The position numbers and the translations under genes were made by a program. Below, piece by piece: positions 25,842 to 34,937 of a stretch of 64,000 bases of DNA. Position 1 is the first letter of the stretch. Every line of letters begins with the position of its first letter. The DNA comes from Stenotrophomonas nitritireducens (lineage in GTDB: Bacteria > Pseudomonadota > Gammaproteobacteria > Xanthomonadales > Xanthomonadaceae). The stretch is taken from NCBI RefSeq assembly GCF_001700965.1, contig NZ_CP016756.1:2346501-2410500 (forward strand), written 5' to 3'. The notes beneath the pieces were generated by a model. It did no database searches. It was not told the DNA's origin and worked only from the letters and a program-made list of their open reading frames with translations.

Positions 25842-26678
25842 TCAGTGGGCTTCGGGGATGTCCGAGGTCAGTGCAGCTGTCTCTGCTGCGCAGTCGCGTG
25901 GCATCGGCAAGTTCAGTGTGCGTGCGTGCACCAGTTCTTTGCGCGCCTGGGCCAGGTCGGCGGCAAATTCCGGGTTGTCATGCAGCCGTGCCACCGTGGC
26001 GGCGCCCATGAACTGGCCCTGCTGCACGTCGCTGTACCAATGCACGTTGCAGACCAGCCGGCTATGGCCGTAACTGCGGCCGCGTTCGATCAGCGCGGTG
26101 GCATGTTGCGGATCGATCTCCGACAGGATCAAGGCCCAAGCCCAGCCTATGGCGGTATGCCCTGAAGGATAGGAGCCACTGTCGCGCAGGCCCTGCTCAT
26201 CGTCCGGCGTGCAGGTCGGCGCGTTGTTGACCATGAACGGGCGCGGACGCTGGTAGTGCGTCTTGGCGGCCTTGGTCGCGGCGCTGGCATCGATGCGGCT
26301 GCGTTCCAGCAGCTGATACAGCACGGGCGTGGTCTCAGCAGTGACCGCAACGCCGAGCGCGCAGCTGAACTGGTTGGCGCCAGCGGGGAAGCTCAGGTCG
26401 GCATCGGTGTGGGCCTGCACGAAACGTGCGCTGCCGCGCAGGGCCATCGCCTGTGTGGCGACCGCTTCATCCAGTTGCGCGGCGACGGAACCGGCGGCGG
26501 GCGGTGCAGGGCTCAGCGCCAGGCTGTCAGGGATGGCGCCATCCTGCAGATAGCCGACAGCGCGTGCCGGTGTCAGCGGTTGGCCATCCGGGTGGCTGCC
26601 GGTGGTGCTGCAGGCGCCCAGCAGGGCGGCCGTTGCCAGGGCGAGGCCCAGGCGGGAAAGACGGGCAAATCGGAACAT
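25842..26678 (-). CDS. Class A non-specific acid phosphatase (PAP2 superfamily), lipoprotein
   Basis: 278 residues. The lipobox ALLGAC (Cys22) predicts a lipid anchor. The three PAP2 motifs are complete: KTHYQRPRPF, GSYPSGHTA and GHSRLVCNVHWYSDV. This is the PhoN/PhoC layout for periplasmic phosphomonoester hydrolysis. The C-terminus (about 225-278) is an extra helical segment. The start at 26678 places the lipobox at the usual distance; upstream ATGs at 26714 and 26717 are possible. Confidence 0.9.
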   Translation of the reverse strand: MFRFARLSRLGLALATAALLGACSTTGSHPDGQPLTPARAVGYLQDGAIPDSLALSPAPPAAGSVAAQLDEAVATQAMALRGSARFVQAHTDADLSFPAGANQFSCALGVAVTAETTPVLYQLLERSRIDASAATKAAKTHYQRPRPFMVNNAPTCTPDDEQGLRDSGSYPSGHTAIGWAWALILSEIDPQHATALIERGRSYGHSRLVCNVHWYSDVQQGQFMGAATVARLHDNPEFAADLAQARKELVHARTLNLPMPRDCAAETAALTSDIPEAH

Positions 26679-26971
26679 TGCGTGTGTGACGTGGTCGATG
26701 GAACGGACCGGCATCATGTCACCGTTGCGCGCGTCGTGCCGGGCACAGGTCATGCTGCGCTGCCAGATTGACTTCCATCGCATGTGGAAGACTGTGACGG
26801 CACCGTCATGCGCGCTTCGCGATTTTCAGCCAACAATCCAAAGCTTGCGGGCAGCGGCACTCTCCGGTCTGAGGGGGCGCGCATCCCGCGCCGCGGCGGC
26901 AGGGGTGCGGGGGCATCCGGCCATCATCGCGGCAATCTCTTCAGGGGGAACACCAAGAGAGGAGCGCTCGC

Positions 26972-27847
26972 ATGAGCATGAAGGGGAAGTGGCTTTGGGC
27001 AGGACTGGCACTGGCAGCGACCAGCACCGCAGTCAATGCGGCTGACGTGGTGGGCGTGGCCTTCGTGCATGGCACTGGCAAGCAGACCAATGCGTTGGCC
27101 GACTACTGGCAGCCGGATATCGTCAACACCGTGCGTGCGGGGCTGCCCAACAGCGCCAACTACACGGTGATCAATTGTGATTTCACCCAATACATGTGGA
27201 AACCGGACGCGGCAGGCTGCCTGGCCGGCCAGCTGACCAGCTTCATCAACAGCCGCGGCATCACCAAACTGGTGGTGATCACCCATTCCAACGGCGGCAA
27301 CGTGATGCGCTGGATCATGTCCAACCCGACCTGGGACAGCCGTTACCCGGCCATCATCACGCGCCTGCACAAGGTCAATGCGTTGGCACCGTCCTCGGCG
27401 GGCACGCCGCTGGCCGATGCGGTGATGAACGGCAATGTGTTCGAGCAGGCACTGGGCTGGTTGCTTGGGTACGAGAGCGACGCGGTACGCATGCAGCAGG
27501 TGAGCTGGATGGCCACCTACAACGCCAACAATCTGTATGGCACGGCGGGCCGGCCAGCACTGCCCAAGCCGTTCCGGGCGGTGGTGGGCACCGAGGTGGA
27601 ATCCTCGCCGTTCGATTCGGACAGCTATTGCGGCGGCTACGCACAGAACGTGGGGCTGGAGGCGACGCAGAACTGGCTGGCCAGCTGCTCGGACGGCTTC
27701 CTCAACTGCAGCAGCCAGTCGGCTGCCGGCAGCGTCTGGTTCCGCGACGTCAGCCGCACCCGCGATGCAGAGCCGCTCAGCCATGCGCAGAGCCGGCGCA
27801 ACTGCTTCAACCTGGACACCATCCTGCGCGCCGACGTGAACCTGTGA
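26972..27847 (+). CDS. Secreted alpha/beta-hydrolase (lipase-like)
   Basis: 291 residues. A signal peptide is cut after VNAA (about residue 24). The mature part begins VVGVAFVHGTGKQ, the oxyanion HG motif, and has the nucleophile elbow THSNGGN in place of a standard GxSxG (first Gly replaced by Thr). Several cysteines suggest disulfides in an exported protein. The substrate is unknown. GAGGAG 7 bases before 26972 supports this start. The next gene follows after 11 bases and is also exported, so the pair probably acts together outside the cytoplasm. Confidence 0.75.
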   Translation: MSMKGKWLWAGLALAATSTAVNAADVVGVAFVHGTGKQTNALADYWQPDIVNTVRAGLPNSANYTVINCDFTQYMWKPDAAGCLAGQLTSFINSRGITKLVVITHSNGGNVMRWIMSNPTWDSRYPAIITRLHKVNALAPSSAGTPLADAVMNGNVFEQALGWLLGYESDAVRMQQVSWMATYNANNLYGTAGRPALPKPFRAVVGTEVESSPFDSDSYCGGYAQNVGLEATQNWLASCSDGFLNCSSQSAAGSVWFRDVSRTRDAEPLSHAQSRRNCFNLDTILRADVNL

Positions 27848-27858
27848 GGAGCCATGCA

Positions 27859-29043
27859 ATGAACAAGCAAACGACGTTGATGCTTGCCCTGGCGCTGGCC
27901 TGCAACGGCGCAGCGATGGTTGCGGCCCAGGCTGCGGTGGTGGACCGGGTTGCTCCGGCGGTGGTGTCTGCCGCGGTGCCGGCCGGCGAATTCGAACACG
28001 CGCCGGTGCAGTTCGCCTGGGCATTGAATCCGGCCGATGTGGTGAGCGCGCCTGAGCCTGAGGTGATGGAAAGCCGCAGCTCCTGGCGCATGGTCGAGGC
28101 AGCCGAGCTGCAGAGCGGTGTGGACGTGCCGGTGTCGGCGGCGGGGGCGGTGATCCAGCTCAGTCCCGCGCGTGGCGCCAAGGCCCTGGATGTGCAATCG
28201 CTGCAGGTGCGCGAGGGCAGTGCACCGGTGGCCGCGCGTCGCTTTGAACGTGCCGCGTTGAAGGACGCCGGCATGGCGGTGGCGCCCGGCACCGCCATGC
28301 TCAAGCTGCAGGACAGCCAGCCCGGTCGTTACCGGGTGCAGGCAACCGACGCACGCGGCAGCTACGTGATGCAGGTGCTGGAACCGGACAGCCCGATGGT
28401 ACTGCGCGCACGCACCGACCGCAGTGTGGCGCTGGCCGGCGACACCCTGCGTGCGCAGGTGAACATGGATGGCGTGCAATCCACCCGCGCCGAAGTGGCA
28501 GCACGTCTGGCCGCTTCCCGTTTCACTGCCGAGGGCCTACTGGTGGCACCGGACGGGCGCACCTGGACGGTGCCCATGCGCAGCGACAAGGCCGGCGGGC
28601 TGGTTGCCGATGTGGCAATTCCGGCCGGTGGCAGTGATGTGCAGGGCCTGTGGGAACTGCAGGTGTTCGCCGACCAGGGCGGCATTGCCCGCGATACCCG
28701 GCTGGCGTTCGCGGTGGCCAGGCCCACCGCGCGCCTGGCCAGCGCGGTGCGCGCAACCAGCCTGTCAGACCTGCGATTTCCCGTGCAGGTCGGGGCGCCT
28801 GGGCGCTACGAAGTGCGCACCACGTTGTTCGCCACCGGCACCGACGGCAAGCTGCGCGCAGTGGCGCAGGGGCATAGCGCGGCCTGGTTCGCCAAGCCCG
28901 GTCGCGGTGAACTGGCGTTGAGTTTTGCAGGCGTCAAACTGCCGGCCGGCTATGCCGCGCCGTATGAGCTGCGCGAGGTGGAACTGCACGACCAGACCCG
29001 CATGGCGCCGATCGAACGGCGTGCACGCGCAGTGCGCTTCTGA
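27859..29043 (+). CDS. Exported DUF4785-family protein
   Basis: 394 residues. A signal peptide (about 1-26, ending AAQAA) is followed by beta-rich segments that resemble immunoglobulin-like folds (LRAQVNMDGVQSTRAEVAARL; PGRYEVRTTLFATGTDGKL). I place it in DUF4785 from the overall pattern; no enzyme motif is visible. It is probably cotranscribed with the hydrolase gene upstream (GAGGAG and 11-bp spacing). A chaperone or carrier for that hydrolase is a guess. Confidence 0.65.
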   Translation: MNKQTTLMLALALACNGAAMVAAQAAVVDRVAPAVVSAAVPAGEFEHAPVQFAWALNPADVVSAPEPEVMESRSSWRMVEAAELQSGVDVPVSAAGAVIQLSPARGAKALDVQSLQVREGSAPVAARRFERAALKDAGMAVAPGTAMLKLQDSQPGRYRVQATDARGSYVMQVLEPDSPMVLRARTDRSVALAGDTLRAQVNMDGVQSTRAEVAARLAASRFTAEGLLVAPDGRTWTVPMRSDKAGGLVADVAIPAGGSDVQGLWELQVFADQGGIARDTRLAFAVARPTARLASAVRATSLSDLRFPVQVGAPGRYEVRTTLFATGTDGKLRAVAQGHSAAWFAKPGRGELALSFAGVKLPAGYAAPYELREVELHDQTRMAPIERRARAVRF

Positions 29044-29082
29044 GTGACGGCAGCGGGGTTGGCAGGTGCCGGCCCCGACTGC

Positions 29083-29907
29083 TCAGGCCGACAGCACGTG
29101 CGCCTGCAGGCGGCCATCCTGTTCGGCGACATCGATGCTGCCGCCAAATACCTCCGACAGCGGCGCGGACTGCAGCAGCTCGGCGCGTGTGCCATCGGCG
29201 AAGATGCGCCCGCCCTTCATCAACACCACGCGGTTGATCTCCGGGATCACCTCCTCGATGTGGTGGGTGACCAGCACCAAGGTGATGCCCTGCTGGGCCA
29301 GGTGGCGCATGCTGTCGATCAGGTGGTGGCGCGAGATCAGGTCCAGCCCGGTGGAGGGTTCGTCCAGCAGCAGCGCCTTGGGCTGGTTGACCAGTGCCCG
29401 CGCGATCAGCACGCGGCGGGTTTCACCGGCCGACAGTTCGGCATAGCTGCGGCCCAACAGGGGCAGGGCCCGGGCCAGCTCCAGCGCATGCCGCACGCGC
29501 TGGCGCATGGCATCGGTGACGTCACGGTGCGCCGGTACCACGTAACTGGCGAAGAACCCCGAAATGACCGCCTCTTCCACGCTCAGCCCGGGCATGTCGG
29601 ACAGGTTGCTGGACAGATCGCCGGTGACGATGCCCAGCTGCGCCCGCAGCCGGTCCACCTGCCAGCGGGTCTGGCCCATCACCTTGACCGGCACCTGACC
29701 ATCGGCGCGCGCCAGTGGATACAGTTCGCGCGTGATCAGCTTGATGAATGAAGATTTTCCGCAGCCGTTGGGGCCGAGAATGGCGGTGTGCTGGCCCTGT
29801 GCGATGCGCAGGTTCAGTTCGTGCAGAACGCGCACCTGGCCGCGGATGACGCAGGCATGGTCCAGTTCGATCAACGGGGCCGCGTCGGCGGCAGGGGCAG
29901 TGGGCAT
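29083..29907 (-). CDS. Stand-alone ABC transporter ATPase
   Basis: 274 residues. One ABC domain: Walker A GPNGCGKSS, Q-loop region, signature ELSAGETRRVLIARAL, Walker B ALLLDEPSTGLD and H-loop LVTHHIEEV. It has no membrane segment, and no permease or binding-protein gene is adjacent. It resembles the iron-complex or ModF-like type of cytosolic ATPase. It may partner a distant permease or act without one. Confidence 0.85.
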   Translation of the reverse strand: MPTAPAADAAPLIELDHACVIRGQVRVLHELNLRIAQGQHTAILGPNGCGKSSFIKLITRELYPLARADGQVPVKVMGQTRWQVDRLRAQLGIVTGDLSSNLSDMPGLSVEEAVISGFFASYVVPAHRDVTDAMRQRVRHALELARALPLLGRSYAELSAGETRRVLIARALVNQPKALLLDEPSTGLDLISRHHLIDSMRHLAQQGITLVLVTHHIEEVIPEINRVVLMKGGRIFADGTRAELLQSAPLSEVFGGSIDVAEQDGRLQAHVLSA

Positions 29908-30034
29908 TCAGGTGGCAGGTGGCAGCTGAGGATTCGACCAACGGACGTACCGCAGGTGGGTGAAGTTTGCGCCGACAGCCCCCATCATGTGTAGCACTGG
30001 TTTCATCTGGCACCGACTGCCTGGAGTTCCCGCA

Positions 30035-31237
30035 ATGCCCGACGTTCTGCTCGATTTCCTCACCGGTGGCATTGCCGGCCTGGGCTGGTGGGGCATGCTG
30101 GCAGTGCTGCTGGTGTTCACCCAGCTCACCATCTTCGCGGTCACCCTGTACCTGCACCGCAGCCAAGCCCATCGCGGCGTGGAGTTCCATCCGCTGGTGT
30201 CGCATTTCTTCCGCTTCTGGGTGTGGCTGACCACCTCGATGATCACCCGCGAGTGGGTGGCCATCCACCGCAAGCACCACGCCAAGGTGGAAACCGAGGA
30301 CGACCCGCACAGCCCGGTCACCAAGGGCATCGGCAACGTGTTCTGGCGCGGCGTGGAGTTGTACCGTGAAGCCCGCACGCTGCGCGGCGACATCGAACAG
30401 TACGGCCGCGGCGCGCCGGAAGACTGGATCGAGCGCAAGCTCTACACCCCGCACGCCAACCTCGGCCCGGTCAGCCTGTTCGTGATCAACACCGTGCTGT
30501 TCGGCCTGCCCGGCATCGCCCTGTGGGCGATCCAGATGGCGTGGATTCCGTTCTGGGCGGCAGGCGTGGTCAACGGCCTGGGTCACTGGTGGGGCTACCG
30601 CAATTTCGAATCGGCCGACACTTCCACCAATCTCACGCCGTGGGCGTTCTGGATTGGCGGCGAAGAGCTGCACAACAACCATCATGCCTTCCCCTCCTCC
30701 GCGCGCTTCTCGATGCGGCGCTGGGAGCTGGATATTGGCTGGCAGGTGATCCGCGTGCTGCAGTTCCTGCGCCTGGCCACGGTGTTGCGGGTTGCACCCA
30801 GCATGGACATCCGCCCGAACATCGCCGTGCCCGATGCCGATACCTTGAAGGCGCTGCTGTCGCACCGCTTCCAGGCGATGACCGATTACCAGCGCAATGT
30901 CTTCACCCCGGCGTTGAAGGAAGAGGCCGCCGCTGCCGGCGCCAAGCTGCGCAAGCTGCTGCCGCGACGCATGCGCAAGGGCCTGGTCAATGATGGCCGC
31001 TGGCTGAAACCCGACTGCCGTGTGCAGTTGAACAACTGGGTGCAGCAGCGCCCGCGCATCCAGTTGCTGGTCGAGCACCGCGCGCGCTTGTCCGCGCTGC
31101 TGGAAGCGCGCAGCCATGATGCCGCCGAACGTCTGCGTCAGCTGCAGCAGTGGTGCCAGGAAGCCGAGGCCAGCGGCAGTGCCGCATTGCAGGCCTATGC
31201 CGCGCGCCTGAAGGGCTACTCGCTCAGCGGCGCATGA
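30035..31237 (+). CDS. Fatty-acid (acyl-CoA) desaturase
   Basis: 400 residues. The three His boxes of membrane di-iron desaturases are present: HRSQAH, HRKHH and ELHNNHHAFP, within about four helices (WWGMLAVLLVFTQLTIFAV; LGPVSLFVINTVLFGLPGIA). A C-terminal helical extension of about 120 residues follows. It introduces a double bond into acyl chains, affecting membrane fluidity. GGAG 9 bases before the ATG supports this start. The stop overlaps the EF-hand gene (ATGA). Confidence 0.92.
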   Translation: MPDVLLDFLTGGIAGLGWWGMLAVLLVFTQLTIFAVTLYLHRSQAHRGVEFHPLVSHFFRFWVWLTTSMITREWVAIHRKHHAKVETEDDPHSPVTKGIGNVFWRGVELYREARTLRGDIEQYGRGAPEDWIERKLYTPHANLGPVSLFVINTVLFGLPGIALWAIQMAWIPFWAAGVVNGLGHWWGYRNFESADTSTNLTPWAFWIGGEELHNNHHAFPSSARFSMRRWELDIGWQVIRVLQFLRLATVLRVAPSMDIRPNIAVPDADTLKALLSHRFQAMTDYQRNVFTPALKEEAAAAGAKLRKLLPRRMRKGLVNDGRWLKPDCRVQLNNWVQQRPRIQLLVEHRARLSALLEARSHDAAERLRQLQQWCQEAEASGSAALQAYAARLKGYSLSGA

Positions 31238-31563
31238 AGACGATTCTTCTGGTCTGTCTGCTGGCTGCGGCGTTGCCTGTGGCCGCGCAGGTGCAGGACA
31301 CCAACGAGTACCTGCAGCGCATGGACAGCGATGGCGATGGCCGCGTCAGCCCGGACGAATACCTGCAGTGGATGCTCTACGCCTTCGACAAGATGGACCG
31401 CAATGGCGACGGTGTGCTGGAAGCCGCCGAGCAACCCGGCGGCCGCGGCAAGCCGATCGGTCGCGACGAACAGCGGCAGGTGATATTGGCCCGCTTCGCC
31501 CGCCAGGATGCCAACGGCGATGGCTACCTCAGTGCCCGCGAGCTGATGGCACCCCCGCGCTGA
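31234..31563 (+). CDS. Small exported EF-hand protein
   Basis: 109 residues. A signal peptide ends AAQ (about residue 19). Three calcium-binding loops are visible: DSDGDGRVSPDE, DRNGDGVLEAAE and DANGDGYLSARE, each with the D-x-D/N-x-D-G pattern and a final Glu. It probably binds calcium in the periplasm. It is cotranslated with the desaturase (ATGA overlap), which is a curious pairing with no known link. Confidence 0.88.
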   Translation: MKTILLVCLLAAALPVAAQVQDTNEYLQRMDSDGDGRVSPDEYLQWMLYAFDKMDRNGDGVLEAAEQPGGRGKPIGRDEQRQVILARFARQDANGDGYLSARELMAPPR

Positions 31564-31583
31564 GCTGCATCTGTCGGGTGGCT

Positions 31584-31848
31584 TGTAGGGGCGGCATAAG
31601 CCGCGAAGCCAAGAATCCAGCCGCAGCCAATAACGCAGCGCAGTCGATACAAGCCCGCAGTCCGCCATCTCTTGCTTCACGGCTCCCGCCGTTGCCACAA
31701 ATACAATTGCCCGAGCTCCGAACCCCGCGTTGTAGGAGCGGCGTAAGCCGCGAAGCCAAAAATCCAGCCGCAGCCAACAGCGCATTGCAGTCGATACAAG
31801 CCCGCAGTCCGCCATCACCTGCTTCACGGCTCACGCCGTTCCCACACA
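31584..31848. repeat. Tandemly duplicated REP dimer
   Basis: Left arms (TGTAGGGGCGGCATAAGCCG at 31584; TGTAGGAGCGGCGTAAGCCG at 31731) are 147 bp apart. Both are followed by the same AATCCAGCCGCAGCCAA..GTCGATACAAGCCCGCAGTC core and a matching right arm (31670-31700 and 31820-31848). The pair fills the gap before mutM; no gene is present. Confidence 0.85.
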
Positions 31849-31879
31849 CAAAAGCAGACACCATCGCCTTGAGGCCCGC

Positions 31880-32692
31880 ATGCCAGAACTACCCGAAGTA
31901 GAAACCACCCGGCGCGGGCTGGAGCCGCATCTGGTGAATCGAAGCATCCACGGCGTGATCCTGCGCCGGCCGGACCTGCGCTGGCCCATTCCTGCGGAGA
32001 TAGAACAACTGCTGCCGGGCCAGCGCATCGAGGCGATCCGCCGCCGCGCCAAATACCTGCTGCTCGACACCGAGCGGGGCAGCGCGGTGCTGCACCTTGG
32101 CATGTCCGGCAGCCTGCGCGTACTGCCCGGCGATACCTCGGTGCGCGCACACGACCATGTCGATATCAGCCTGGAAGATGGGCGGCTGCTGCGCTTCAAC
32201 GACCCTCGCCGCTTCGGCAGCCTGCTATGGCAACCGGCAGGTGAAACACACGAGCTGCTGCGCGATCTGGGCCCTGAGCCGCTGGATGCGGATTTCGACG
32301 GCGATTACCTGTTCCAGCGCAGCCGTGGCCGCAAGGCGCCGATCAAGACCTTCCTGATGGACCAGGGCATCGTTGTCGGCGTGGGCAATATCTACGCGGC
32401 GGAAAGCCTGTTCATGGCCGGAATCAATCCGTTGCGCGAGGCCGGCAAGGTGTCGCGCGCGCGCTACCAGCGCTTGGCCGACGCGGTGAAGGAAATCCTG
32501 GGGCATGCGATCCAGCGTGGCGGTACCACCCTGCGTGATTTCATCAGCCCCGATGGCGCCCCCGGTTACTTCGAGCAGGAGCTGCTGGTGTACGGCCGCG
32601 AGGGCGAGACCTGCAAGCAATGCGGTCGCGCGCTGCGCTATGCCAGCATCGGCCAGCGGGCGACGGTGTGGTGTGGGTACTGCCAGCGCTGA
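31880..32692 (+). CDS. mutM: Formamidopyrimidine-DNA glycosylase
   Basis: 270 residues, full length. The N-terminal catalytic proline and Glu are in MPELPEVETTRRGLEPH. The helix-two-turn-helix region (GVGNIYAAESLF) and the C-terminal zinc finger (CKQCGRAL..WCGYCQR, four Cys) are intact. It removes 8-oxoguanine and FaPy lesions from DNA and nicks the abasic site. It is flanked by repeats on both sides, with no operon partner. Confidence 0.97.
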   Translation: MPELPEVETTRRGLEPHLVNRSIHGVILRRPDLRWPIPAEIEQLLPGQRIEAIRRRAKYLLLDTERGSAVLHLGMSGSLRVLPGDTSVRAHDHVDISLEDGRLLRFNDPRRFGSLLWQPAGETHELLRDLGPEPLDADFDGDYLFQRSRGRKAPIKTFLMDQGIVVGVGNIYAAESLFMAGINPLREAGKVSRARYQRLADAVKEILGHAIQRGGTTLRDFISPDGAPGYFEQELLVYGREGETCKQCGRALRYASIGQRATVWCGYCQR

Positions 32693-32719
32693 GCGCAGGG
32701 ACTGCAGGCGAAGCTCAAG

Positions 32720-33030
32720 TGCTACCCCTCCCCAGTCCTCCCCTTGGCTGCGCCAAAGGGAGGGGGCAGCTCACGCGCACGTCCAGATCGCAGCAGGGCC
32801 GCTTTTGCCCCTTTCCTTTGGCGAACCCAAGGGGAGGCGGCAGCTCACGCGCACCTTCAGATCGCAGCAGTGCCGCTTTTGCCCCCTCCCTTTGGCGCAG
32901 CCAAGGGGAGGGTTGGGGAGGGGTGAGCTTCACTGTTTCTGATGTGGCGGTAGCTTCGCGGCTTACGCCGCTCCTACAGCGTTATGGATTGCTGGTGAAG
33001 CCCCTGCCGGGCATGGCTCGGTACTACGGG
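32720..33030. repeat. Three CCCTCCCC-type repeats, a REP half and a SMAG half
   Basis: CTCCCCTTGGCTGCGCCAAA-type elements at about 32734-32767, 32811-32836 and 32882-32925 share a spacer (CAGCTCACGCGCAC..CAGATCGCAGCAG). A REP half (32950-32980) and a SMAG half (33000-33028) follow. No gene is visible in 32693-33125. Confidence 0.75.
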
Positions 33031-33125
33031 CAGCTGAAGCGGATGTTCATTCAGTGACGGGTCCAGGCTGTCGATTCACCTAAATCCGCCTACCATGCTG
33101 CGGTCCCCTCCCGGCCTGCCTTTCC

Positions 33126-34730
33126 ATGCAACGACGCGACTTCCTGCGCAACGCCGCAGCCGCCTTGGCGGCCTTCGGGCTTCCCACTTTCACCGCCTGC
33201 GCGGCCGGCAAGCCGGCACAGCTGGGGCTGCGCCGCCTGGGCCAGCCGCAGACCTTTGATTTCGCCACGCTCAAGGGCCAGGCCCGGGCGCTGGCGCAGG
33301 CCCCGTACAAGAGCCACAAGCGCACCTTGCCGGGCGCGCTGGAGAAACTCGACTGGGACCAGTACCAGTCCATCAGCTACCGCCAGGATCACGCCCTGTG
33401 GGCGGACCAGCCGGGCAAGTTCCAGGCCAAGTTCTTCCACCTGGGCCTGTACTTCCATTCGCCGGTGCGCATGTTCGACGTGGTCGATGGCAAGGCGCAG
33501 GAACTGGCCTATGACGGCGCGGCGTTCAACTACGGCAAGAGCGGTATCCATGACGGCGAATTGCCGGCCGACTTGGGCTTTGCCGGTTTCCGCCTCAACA
33601 CCCGCACCGATACCGACCGCGACTTCGCCGCCTTCCTCGGCGCCAGCTATTTCCGCGCGGTCGGCAAGGAGGGCCAATACGGGCAGTCGGCGCGTGCCGT
33701 GGCCATCGATACCGGCATGGGCCGACCGGAGGAATTCCCGGATTTCATCGCCTATTACCTGGAACAACCGGCCGCCGACTCGGACACCCTGGTTGTCTAC
33801 GGCCTGCTGGATTCGCCCAGCGTTGCCGGCGCTTATCGCTTCGCCATCACCAATGGCGACGTGCTGCTGATGGATATCGACAGCGCGCTGTACCCGCGCA
33901 AGGAAATCGAACGGCTCGGCATCGCCCCATGCACCAGCATGTACCAGGTGGGCGAGAACGATCGCCGCATGGATTGGGACTGGCGCCCGGAGATCCACGA
34001 CACCGATGGCCTGTCGATGTGGAACGGTGCCGGCGAATGGATCTGGCGGCCGCTGTGCAACCCGGCCAACCTGCGCTTCAACATGTTCGTGGACAACAAC
34101 CCGCGCGGCTTCGGCCTGCTGCAGCGTGACCGCAACTTCGACCATTACCAGGACGACGGCGTGTTCTACGAGAAGCGCCCCTGCCTGTGGGTGGAACCGA
34201 AGGGGCAATGGGGTGAGGGCTCGGTGCAGCTGGTGGAGATTCCCACCGTTGATGAAACCTTCGACAACATCGTCGCGTTCTGGAACCCCAAGGCCAAGCC
34301 GCAGCCGGGCCAGGAACTGCTGGTCGGCTATCGCCTGTACTGGGGCGCCGAGCCGCCGGCGCGTCCGCCACTCGCGCATTGCGTGGCCAGCCGCACGGGC
34401 CTGGGCGGCATCATCGGCAAGAAGCGTGAATATTTCTCGTGGCGCTTCGCGGTGGATTTCGAAGGCGGCGAGCTTGCCAGCCTGATCGACAAGGGCGAAG
34501 TGGAAGCGGTGGTGGAAACCAGCCGCGGCCGAGTGGAAGTTGTATCGGCGCGCCCGCTGCGCGAGATCAAGGGCTACCGCGCGATGTTCGACCTGGTGCC
34601 GCCGGAAGGCAGCACCGAACAGATCGACGTGCGCCTGTACCTGCGCAGCGGCGGCAAGACCCTGACTGAAACCTGGCTGTACCAGTACACGCCGCCGGCT
34701 GCGGGCGCGCCGGAGCGGACGTTGTATTGA
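33126..34730 (+). CDS. opgD: Periplasmic glucan biosynthesis protein D
   Basis: 534 residues, matching OpgD/MdoD length. A twin-arginine signal (MQRRDFLRNAAAALAAFGLP) predicts folded export by Tat. The mature protein begins with the LGQPQTFDFATLKGQARALA segment typical of OpgG/OpgD and contains TDTDRDFAAFLGASYFRAVG and DTDGLSMWNGAGEWIWRPL. It shapes the backbone of osmoregulated periplasmic glucans. No opgH is adjacent. The tatABC operon that would export it lies at 55 kb. Confidence 0.95.
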   Translation: MQRRDFLRNAAAALAAFGLPTFTACAAGKPAQLGLRRLGQPQTFDFATLKGQARALAQAPYKSHKRTLPGALEKLDWDQYQSISYRQDHALWADQPGKFQAKFFHLGLYFHSPVRMFDVVDGKAQELAYDGAAFNYGKSGIHDGELPADLGFAGFRLNTRTDTDRDFAAFLGASYFRAVGKEGQYGQSARAVAIDTGMGRPEEFPDFIAYYLEQPAADSDTLVVYGLLDSPSVAGAYRFAITNGDVLLMDIDSALYPRKEIERLGIAPCTSMYQVGENDRRMDWDWRPEIHDTDGLSMWNGAGEWIWRPLCNPANLRFNMFVDNNPRGFGLLQRDRNFDHYQDDGVFYEKRPCLWVEPKGQWGEGSVQLVEIPTVDETFDNIVAFWNPKAKPQPGQELLVGYRLYWGAEPPARPPLAHCVASRTGLGGIIGKKREYFSWRFAVDFEGGELASLIDKGEVEAVVETSRGRVEVVSARPLREIKGYRAMFDLVPPEGSTEQIDVRLYLRSGGKTLTETWLYQYTPPAAGAPERTLY

Positions 34731-34777
34731 AGCGCTTGAGGGCTTTGCTTGAGGGCTTTGCTTGAGGCTTTTGCTTA

Positions 34778-34932
34778 AGCCCCTCTCCCGTTCACGGGAG
34801 AGGGGTTGGGGTGAGGGGAGGCTTTAAAAGCCAAAGCCAAAGCCAAAGCCAAAGCCAAAGCCAAAGCAGCGCTTCGCGCCTTCCCCTCATCCGCCCCTTC
34901 GGGGCACCTTCTCCCGCATGCGGGAGAAGGAA
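34778..34932. repeat. CTTCTCCCGC inverted repeats flanking a CCAAAG hexamer array
   Basis: Six perfect CCAAAG units (34831-34866) preceded by AAAAG lie between CCCCTCTCCCG..CGGGAGAGGGG (34780-34805) and CTTCTCCCGC..GCGGGAGAAG (34909-34929). No gene is present in 34731-34937. Confidence 0.85.
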
Positions 34933-34937
34933 AAGCG

